Shown: positions 5,252-9,443 of the stretch, one piece after another | How positions within the stretch are numbered: the first letter of the stretch is position 1 | How the letters are laid out: every line of letters begins with the position of its first letter | Source: Actinomycetes bacterium | Lineage (GTDB): Bacteria > Actinomycetota > Acidimicrobiia > Acidimicrobiales > Acidimicrobiaceae | DNA length: 9,443 nt | Direction of reading: 5' to 3' | Assembly (NCBI GenBank): GCA_021823045.1 | Contig: JAKAPB010000042.1 | Coordinates: 1 to 9,443 of the forward strand | Made by a program: the position numbers and the translations under genes | Notes under the pieces: model-generated | The model's database searches: none | Seen by the model: only the letters and a program-made list of their open reading frames with translations | Told to the model about the DNA's origin: nothing

Positions 5252-7375
5252 GTGCTTGAACGCCAGGATGGCCTGCTGGCCAGTAGCTCTTTGGTGAGGC
5301 TATTTAGTCCGAAATCTATAGCTGTGGTGGGCGCTTCTGATGACCCGGTGAGAATCGGCGGAAGGCCTATAGCTGCGAGCATCGAGATGGGGTACGAGGG
5401 GGATATCTACCCTATTAATCCAAAATACGACTCGGTCTTTGGTCGGAAATGTTTCTCGAGCCTACTGGAGTTGGACCGCTCGCCAGACCTCGTAATCGTC
5501 GCAGTGGGGACCAAGTTCGTCCGGGGCGTCATAGAACAGGCGGCCTTCCTTAAAGCCGGTTCGGTCGTGGTGTTTTCTTCTGGCTATGGTGAAACCGGCA
5601 GGGAAGGCGAGGTCGAGCAGGAGCGGCTTCGGGTCCAATGCGAGGATAGTGGGGTCATCCTGCTCGGCCCGAACTGCCTGGGTATGATTAATCCAACTAT
5701 TGGAGCAGCCGCATCGTTCACTGCGACACTCGAGTCGGGAACATTGAAAAGTGGGAATGTGGGTTTTGCCTGCCAAAGTGGTGCTTTTGGCTCCTACTTT
5801 CTGGCGCTCGCCAGACGGCGAGACCTCGGGGTAGGGAGTTGGATTGCGACGGGTAATGAAGCCGTAGTCAACATAGCCGATTGCATCTCTTACTTAGCGG
5901 ACGACCCAAAGATCGAGGTGATAGCGGGGTATATAGAGGGGGTCAGAAATGGACCCGCACTTATGTCAGCTCTCGAAAGAGCCGCCGATGCAAATAAGCC
6001 CGTCGTGTTGCTGAAGGCGGGACGTTCTGAGGCTGGCTCAAGAGCGGCAAAGTCCCACACCGGTGCGATGGTTGGCGACGATAGAGCGATCGGTGCGGTC
6101 TTTGATCACTTCGGGGTCGAGCGTGCATCCGATTTAGATGACCTGATCCAAATAACCGAATCAGCGTCGTTCGGACTTAAGCCAAAGTCAAAGAGGGTTT
6201 GTTTGCTGACGGTTTCGGGGGGAGTTGGGATCATGATGGCGGACGAAGCCGCCGAAGTGGGACTCGAACTTCCGGCTTTGCCAGAGGACATTAAAGTGCG
6301 ATTGAAAGAGCTAGTGCCCTTTGCCGGTTTGGAGAATCCAGTCGACTTTACCGGGCAGTTTTTGAATGATGCAAACATAGCCGGGGAGTTCATCGAGGTT
6401 TTAGCTTCGTCTTCACTCTTCGATTCGATACTGGTCTATCTCGGCCACACCTCGCTGGCCCAATCCCTTGCCGGTCCGGCTATCAGAAGGTTAATAGAAG
6501 TAAGGCGGAAATATCAAATCCCGATCGTGCTTTCCGGGTTGACAACACCGCTACTGATGGACGAACTGCGCCAGGCAGGGGTTCCGGTTTTAGAAAATCC
6601 CGTTGAAGCCGTCAGGTTGTTGGCTTGCCTCTTCCATCTTTCCAGGCCTAAAACCTCGAAGAGGAGAAGCCGAGTAGCTAAAGGGAGTGCTGAGACGATC
6701 TCAGATGGAGTGTATCCAGAGAGGGAGTCGCTCGATATGTTGGCTTCGGCGCACGTTCCGACGGTCGAGTCCCTTTTTGCTGACACTAAGCAAGTGGCGC
6801 TAGCGCACGCACTCGCTTTAGGGTTCCCGGTGGTGGTCAAGGCGGACTGTCCGACTTTGCTTCATAAGAGTGAAGCTGGGGCGGTTTTGTTGGGGATCAA
6901 TGACCCTGAATCGCTGGAGGATGCTTTCGATCTGGTTGTGGATTCTGCGAGGAAGGCTACCGATGGCTCGTTGGTGAGGGGTGTATTGATCCAAAAGATG
7001 ACCAGGCCCCTTTTGGAGCTGATCGTGGGGGTAAAGAGGGATCCGAACTTTGGCCATCTGATCGCAGTAGGAACTGGGGGGGTCTTGGCAGAGCTTATAT
7101 CTGACTCCAAGGTTGCTCTGGTGGATGGTTTGGATGAGGGCAAGGCGATCGAGATGCTCTCGTGGACCGCTGCCGGCAAGGCGTTGATATCAGGGAGATT
7201 CAAGGACCACGATGGGGCGAAAAGGTTGGCTCTTGCGGTGGTTGGGGTTGCTGAGTTTGTAACTTTGCATCCAGAGATATCTGAGCTGGATATAAATCCT
7301 CTTGTGGTGACCAAAGAGTACGAGGTCGTCGCCCTCGATTCATTAGTGGTAGCGAAAGCGGGAGGTCCATCTTGA
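5252..7375 (+). CDS. ADP-forming acyl-CoA synthetase (acetate-CoA ligase family), single-chain alpha-beta fusion
   Basis: The 707-residue enzyme is predicted to interconvert an acyl-CoA, ADP and phosphate with the free acid, CoA and ATP, in the cytoplasm. Domains in order: a CoA-binding Rossmann domain (about 14-115, with SIAVVGASDDP at 22-32), two succinyl-CoA-ligase flavodoxin-like domains (about 150-290 and 305-460), and a C-terminal ATP-grasp domain (about 485-700). GPNCLG (139-144) and KSHTGAMVG contain the expected CoA-site and phosphohistidine elements, with His269 the predicted phosphorylated residue. The ATP-grasp part shows LLHKSEAGAV (His538) and ELDINPLVV. Length and order match fused archaeal and bacterial family members. 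GTG 5252 follows a strong AGGGGGAG (5240-5247). No acetyltransferase domain is attached, so it is not a Pat-type lysine acetyltransferase. Acyl substrate is not evident; divergence from the TetR gene suggests inducible acid metabolism. Confidence 0.92.
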   Translation: MLERQDGLLASSSLVRLFSPKSIAVVGASDDPVRIGGRPIAASIEMGYEGDIYPINPKYDSVFGRKCFSSLLELDRSPDLVIVAVGTKFVRGVIEQAAFLKAGSVVVFSSGYGETGREGEVEQERLRVQCEDSGVILLGPNCLGMINPTIGAAASFTATLESGTLKSGNVGFACQSGAFGSYFLALARRRDLGVGSWIATGNEAVVNIADCISYLADDPKIEVIAGYIEGVRNGPALMSALERAADANKPVVLLKAGRSEAGSRAAKSHTGAMVGDDRAIGAVFDHFGVERASDLDDLIQITESASFGLKPKSKRVCLLTVSGGVGIMMADEAAEVGLELPALPEDIKVRLKELVPFAGLENPVDFTGQFLNDANIAGEFIEVLASSSLFDSILVYLGHTSLAQSLAGPAIRRLIEVRRKYQIPIVLSGLTTPLLMDELRQAGVPVLENPVEAVRLLACLFHLSRPKTSKRRSRVAKGSAETISDGVYPERESLDMLASAHVPTVESLFADTKQVALAHALALGFPVVVKADCPTLLHKSEAGAVLLGINDPESLEDAFDLVVDSARKATDGSLVRGVLIQKMTRPLLELIVGVKRDPNFGHLIAVGTGGVLAELISDSKVALVDGLDEGKAIEMLSWTAAGKALISGRFKDHDGAKRLALAVVGVAEFVTLHPEISELDINPLVVTKEYEVVALDSLVVAKAGGPS

Positions 7376-7392
7376 GGCTAATTGGACGCGAA

Positions 7393-7421
7393 AAGGAGGC
7401 CGGAAAAGCTCCGACCTCCTT
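7393..7421. terminator. Hairpin between convergent genes, probable shared terminator
   Basis: AAGGAGG (7393-7399) pairs with CCTCCTT (7415-7421); CGG (7401-7403) pairs with CCG (7411-7413) after one C-A mismatch, leaving a 7-base loop. It lies between the synthetase stop (7375) and the DoxX stop (7446). On the minus strand the stem runs into TTTT (bases 7394-7391), so it is better placed to stop the DoxX transcript. On the plus strand no T-run follows, so termination in that direction would be weaker or factor-assisted. Confidence 0.6.
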
Positions 7422-7445
7422 CCGAGGATCGATTCGTGGAGAGGA

Positions 7446-8069
7446 CTAGCTGTTGCTCACAAGATCCTTTGGCCGAGGTGCTTCTACCTTGATTGGTTCG
7501 TCTAGTTTTCCTATCGCCTTATCGACGTCGCCGTTCTTATGGAGCAGATTGCGTAGCCACGGAAGGACGAAGTAGTCCGCTCCATAGAGACCAGATATTC
7601 TCCAAGCAGTGACCAGGAGTACACCCAGGATTATGAAGGTTGGATTGGTCGAGACCGTTCCAGAATAGACGTAGGTGAAGTTTAGGAGAAGGCCCAGGAG
7701 CGCTGTCAAGCCGGTCATGAAGCCGACGATTAGTGCGATCCCGATGAGGAACTCTCCGAGTGCCACTAACTTTGCGATCCAGGAATAGTTGGGAACGACA
7801 AAGTTACGCAGGAATGCGACCCACCACCCATAGGCTACCGCTCCGTGTGGAGCGCTGTGGGACGCAATTGCACCTTCGGCGAATCCTTTGACTCCGAGTC
7901 CCGTGTTCCAAAAGGCCTTGGATTCTGCTCCGAAGAGTTTTCCCCAACCAGCCTTAATCCATTCGTATCCGAGCCATACTCGGACGACGAGCCAAATGAA
8001 AGCCGCATATTGATTGCTAAAGAGCCACTTTGTGGCCTTAGGTTGATCTATGATCTCTAACCTCTTCAT
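7446..8069 (-). CDS. DoxX-family integral membrane protein
   Basis: The 207-residue protein shows four hydrophobic spans near 22-44, 98-118, 119-138 and 145-165. It has the DoxX hallmarks: RVWLGYEWIKAGWGKLFG in span 1, LGEFLIGIALIVGFMTGLTA, and STNPTFIILGVLLVTAWRISG, with a final LYGADYFVLPWL. A periplasmic or extracellular insert (about 45-97) and a charged C-terminal tail flank them. Family members include the DoxD subunit of thiosulfate:quinone oxidoreductase in acidophilic archaea and membrane components of oxidative-stress complexes in mycobacteria. No DoxA-like partner is visible here, so a thiosulfate role is not supported. ATG 8069 is chosen over a longer in-frame start at 8141 because AGGAGG (8083-8078) sits 8 bases before it; the longer frame would translate the ribosome binding site as a run of Glu. 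Confidence 0.9.
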   Translation of the reverse strand: MKRLEIIDQPKATKWLFSNQYAAFIWLVVRVWLGYEWIKAGWGKLFGAESKAFWNTGLGVKGFAEGAIASHSAPHGAVAYGWWVAFLRNFVVPNYSWIAKLVALGEFLIGIALIVGFMTGLTALLGLLLNFTYVYSGTVSTNPTFIILGVLLVTAWRISGLYGADYFVLPWLRNLLHKNGDVDKAIGKLDEPIKVEAPRPKDLVSNS

Positions 8070-8101
8070 CTCTTCTTCCTCCTCTAAAAACCTCGCCTCT
8101 G

Positions 8102-8129
8102 TTGATAACAGTAAGTCCAGATCTTGCAA
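8102..8129 (-). promoter_or_regulatory. Probable promoter of the DoxX gene
   Basis: Read on the minus strand, TTGCAA (8129-8124) and TATCAA (8107-8102) are separated by 16 bases, and the -10 is preceded by TGT, an extended -10 feature. Transcription would begin near 8095, giving a leader of about 26 bases that contains the AGGAGG ribosome binding site. The geometry fits the chosen ATG at 8069. Confidence 0.5.
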
Positions 8130-8280
8130 CGGCCCTAGCACTATTAGTCATCTGGGTCGCAACTAACTGCCTTGTTCCTTTGGGACTAAGGCCACTAGCA
8201 GGTGATATTAATCAGGGCCTTTAGTTGGCTATACAGCCCATTAGGTCAGTAAATTAGATCTTGAGGTTTTATCGGTAGCG

Positions 8281-8310
8281 GACAAGTCAATCACTTGTCG
8301 TGTTTATAAA
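8281..8310 (+). promoter_or_regulatory. 19-bp palindrome next to a TATAAA box, possible operator-promoter
   Basis: GACAAGT (8281-8287) and ACTTGTC (8293-8299) are perfect arms around a 5-base centre. TATAAA follows at 8305-8310 at the position of a -10 box, while the palindrome would cover the -35 area. The 35 hexamer itself is poor. A regulated rightward promoter for an unannotated transcript would look like this, but no clear gene follows. The symmetry is seen directly; the role is inferred. Confidence 0.4.
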
Positions 8311-8334
8311 GTGCCGCTTCGGAACTTTAAGCGG
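8307..8334 (+). other. Two overlapping, mutually exclusive hairpins
   Basis: Hairpin A pairs TAAAGT (8307-8312) with ACTTTA (8324-8329), enclosing a CCG/CGG mini-stem (8314-8316 with 8320-8322). Hairpin B pairs CCGCTT (8314-8319) with AAGCGG (8329-8334). They use the same bases and cannot form together. This lies just after the possible TATAAA promoter, so it would be at or near the 5' end of that transcript. Neither hairpin is followed by a T-run. Confidence 0.3.
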
Positions 8335-8532
8335 TGAGACTACCTCTAATTGTTCAAGGTTGACTACCAATATGATGCTGGCCGACAATGGTTTGTTCCT
8401 CGTAGGCGAGGCGGGCCAACTTGAACTTTGCGGGTCGAGCAGCGTTCTATTTTACTCAGCGGCGCACTCATCTGAAGTCGTACTGACCAGGAAGGGAAGG
8501 GCATAGAGCCTTGAGCGCGATCTTTGTCTTCC

Positions 8533-8623
8533 TCGAACCGAACAAGGTGATACCCGTGGTGGAGGGGTTGGCAATCCCAAGATCTGCCAATGCCAGCTGC
8601 CGTTGGTTCACCTCGTTATTCGA
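8533..8623. ncRNA. Candidate folded RNA of about 90 bases, strand unknown
   Basis: Nested complementary segments predict a long stem: TCGAA (8533-8537) with TTCGA (8619-8623); AACAAGGTGA (8541-8550) with TCACCTCGTT (8608-8617), nine of ten pairs; ACC (8552-8554) with GGT (8605-8607); and an apical TTGGCA (8568-8573) with TGCCAA (8585-8590) over an 11-base loop. No known RNA family was recognised, and no dedicated promoter or terminator was found, so this is a structural candidate only. Confidence 0.3.
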
Positions 8624-8688
8624 CTAGCGGAAGTGGCTTGTGCTTCGATATGACCTTATTTTAGATGAATTGACATTTCCCCTTTTCG

Positions 8689-8718
8689 TTAGTGGTTTAG
8701 TAGAGTTGCGGTTAGATT
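8689..8718 (+). promoter_or_regulatory. Weak candidate promoter of the DUF1707 gene
   Basis: TAGATT (8713-8718) is a 4-of-6 match to the -10 consensus and would start transcription at about 8725, on the ATG itself. The facing -35 region (TTAGTG, 8689-8694) is poor. A perfect TTGACA lies further up at 8670-8675, but no good -10 follows it at normal spacing. The lack of any Shine-Dalgarno sequence before ATG 8725 agrees with a leaderless message. Confidence 0.3.
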
Positions 8719-8724
8719 GGATAC

Positions 8725-9231
8725 ATGGGAGTATCAAAGAGTTCTATGAGGGCTTCCGACGCTGATCGACATCGGATATTTGGCGAGCTGTCGAAGGCGT
8801 TCGAAGAGGGAAGACTAACCCATGCGGAGTTGTCCGAGAGGATGGATAATGCCGCCGGTGCAAAAACCTACGGCGAACTCTTTGCTCTGATTTCGGATCT
8901 CCCATCGGCCGTTTCGTTCCGCTGGGAGAGGCCTGACTCCTTGAGTCCTTATTTGCCGCAAGGTCAGGTTCCCGGCATGCAAGGTCCTCGAAAGTATTCT
9001 CGAGCTTTTAGTCGATTCGAGGCGATGCCATTTGGACTTCGCGTCGCTGCCATCATCGGGGTCTGTGTCTTTGCCCTTCCGATCTTGGGAGTGCTTGTCG
9101 GCATAGCTACTGCTGGATCGATGATGGCTGTCTTTATGTTTGGGAGGATGCTGCCCTTCCTTCTGATCCTGTTTTTCATTGCGCGTTCCGGACGCAGGCG
9201 TCGAATAGGAAGAGGCCGTAGGCACTTCTAG
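8725..9231 (+). CDS. DUF1707-domain membrane protein
   Basis: The 168-residue protein begins with a DUF1707 domain (about 8-60): MRASDADRHRIFGELSKAFE, then EGRLTHAELSERMDNAAGAK and a closing LFALISDLP. This short helical domain is common in actinobacteria, often attached to membrane segments or other domains; its function is unknown. A Pro-rich linker (about 61-102) leads to two adjacent hydrophobic spans (about 106-126 and 130-153) and a strongly basic tail (RSGRRRRIGRGRRHF) that should stay in the cytoplasm. ATG 8725 is taken as the start; ATG 8746 begins exactly at the domain and is an alternative, with AAAGAG a few bases before it. The gene stands alone, followed by a hairpin that also lies in the end of the convergent gene. 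Confidence 0.88.
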   Translation: MGVSKSSMRASDADRHRIFGELSKAFEEGRLTHAELSERMDNAAGAKTYGELFALISDLPSAVSFRWERPDSLSPYLPQGQVPGMQGPRKYSRAFSRFEAMPFGLRVAAIIGVCVFALPILGVLVGIATAGSMMAVFMFGRMLPFLLILFFIARSGRRRRIGRGRRHF

Positions 9232-9260
9232 GAAAAGCCCAGTGGTCTCAAAACCCCGGG

Positions 9261-9443
9261 TTACCTACCCAAAGAGTAGAATTCGGTGTTGGGTAGGATT
9301 TTGGCGAATCCTGCGAGTCTGTTGGACATAGCAAAGAAGGCCGTTATCGCTCCGATTTCCCAGATTTCATTCTCACCTAGACCGACTTCATAGAGTGGCT
9401 CAAAATCACCTTCATCAACTTCATTAGCCCTCGAGGTGACTTT
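9261..9443 (-). CDS. C-terminal part of a carboxymuconolactone decarboxylase/AhpD-like (peroxidase-related) protein
   Basis: A minus-strand frame runs from the right edge to TAA (9263-9261) and gives 60 residues. The segment VGLGENEIWEIGAITAFFAM, followed by SNRLAGFAKILPNTEFYSLGR, matches the end of CMD-family proteins, in which a helix of the form EIWDIGAIAAFFALSNR is followed by a short tail ending in EFY and LG. The family's active-site cysteine pair lies further toward the N-terminus, outside the window, so activity cannot be judged. Family members act in peroxide or hydroperoxide defence or in ring-lactone decarboxylation. It converges on the DUF1707 gene with 29 bases between stops. Confidence 0.85.
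   Translation of the reverse strand, partial: KVTSRANEVDEGDFEPLYEVGLGENEIWEIGAITAFFAMSNRLAGFAKILPNTEFYSLGR
9264..9301 (+). terminator. Hairpin with T-run after the DUF1707 gene, inside the convergent gene
   Basis: CCTACCCAA (9264-9272) and TTGGGTAGG (9289-9297) form a perfect 9-bp stem with a 16-base loop, followed on the plus strand by ATTTT (9298-9302). It lies about 30 bases after the DUF1707 stop and inside the last codons of the minus-strand CMD gene. On the minus strand the stem is followed by the stop codon and then GGGGTTTT, so it might help end that transcript too. Confidence 0.6.

Larger units (their letters stand above)
8130..8724. other. Long gap without a convincing gene
   Basis: About 595 bases separate the DoxX promoter from the DUF1707 gene. 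Open frames here are short (68 codons plus at 8300-8506; 47 codons minus at 8468-8611), without ribosome binding sites or recognisable families. The gap instead holds several inverted repeats, described separately: 8281-8299, 8307-8334 and 8533-8623. AAGGCC (8188-8193) also faces GGCCTT (8216-8221). Nothing resembles a known riboswitch, tRNA, tmRNA or SRP RNA by eye. Confidence 0.6.

Noticed and set aside
7446..8069. DoxX protein as the large subunit of a thiosulfate:quinone oxidoreductase
   Set aside because: No DoxA-like partner or other sulfur-oxidation gene is in the window, and DoxX is a broad family with many roles.
8300..8506. A 68-codon plus-strand open frame starting with GTG
   Set aside because: There is no ribosome binding site, the start overlaps the TATAAA and hairpin region, the composition (many Ser, Cys, Leu) is unlike the neighbouring genes, and no family is recognised. 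A small protein from an internal ATG (8371) cannot be excluded.
8468..8611. A 47-codon minus-strand open frame beginning GTG and reading NQRQLALADLGIANPSTTGI early on
   Set aside because: The residues look protein-like, but there is no clear ribosome binding site, it is short, no family is recognised, and it overlaps the folded RNA candidate. It might be a remnant or a small gene; homologues would be needed.
8521..8640. Possible tRNA on the minus strand, suggested by GGTTCGAGG
   Set aside because: The bases around it do not form a T-stem, and no acceptor, D or anticodon stems can be drawn.

Overview
The window reads as chromosomal DNA from an actinobacterium of moderate G+C, most like an iron- or sulfur-oxidising member of the Acidimicrobiia. 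This is an inference from codon choice, from GTG and TTG starts, from an apparently leaderless gene, and from the families present (an XRE fusion regulator with a periplasmic-binding-like domain, DUF1707, DoxX, a CMD-family enzyme). No phage, insertion sequence, CRISPR array, tRNA or rRNA was recognised.

Layout. (1) 1-142: the 3' end of an unrecognised gene, closed by a very strong intrinsic terminator (202-235). (2) 255-4297: a molybdate/tungstate uptake cassette, all on the plus strand. It holds a one-component regulator (HTH plus substrate-binding-like domain), a ModA/WtpA-type lipoprotein, and one polypeptide that joins the membrane permease (ModB) to the ATPase (ModC). (3) 4290-4934, minus: a TetR-family regulator whose last codons overlap the end of the fused transporter gene tail to tail by 8 bp. 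(4) 4935-5251: a 317-bp divergent control region with a 9-bp inverted repeat over a TATAAT box and a second, hairpin-forming repeat. (5) 5252-7375, plus: a single-chain ADP-forming acyl-CoA synthetase (acetate-CoA ligase family), probably controlled by the divergent TetR protein. (6) 7446-8069, minus: a DoxX-family membrane protein, convergent with the synthetase and separated from it by a shared hairpin. (7) 8070-8724: a long gap with no convincing gene but several inverted repeats, alternative hairpins and a candidate folded RNA. (8) 8725-9231, plus: a DUF1707 membrane protein. (9) 9261-9443, minus: the C-terminal 60 residues of a carboxymuconolactone-decarboxylase/AhpD-like protein.

How the parts fit. 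The lipoprotein would bind oxyanion outside the membrane and pass it to the fused permease-ATPase. The regulator carries its own ligand-binding-like domain, so it could sense the same oxyanion in the cytoplasm and control the cassette; a dyad over its own -35 box suggests autoregulation. The TetR and acyl-CoA synthetase pair looks like an independent, ligand-controlled acid/CoA metabolism unit. The less expected observations are the ModB-ModC fusion with a hairpin just before its start, the apparently leaderless regulator promoter, and the structured non-coding gap at 8130-8724.
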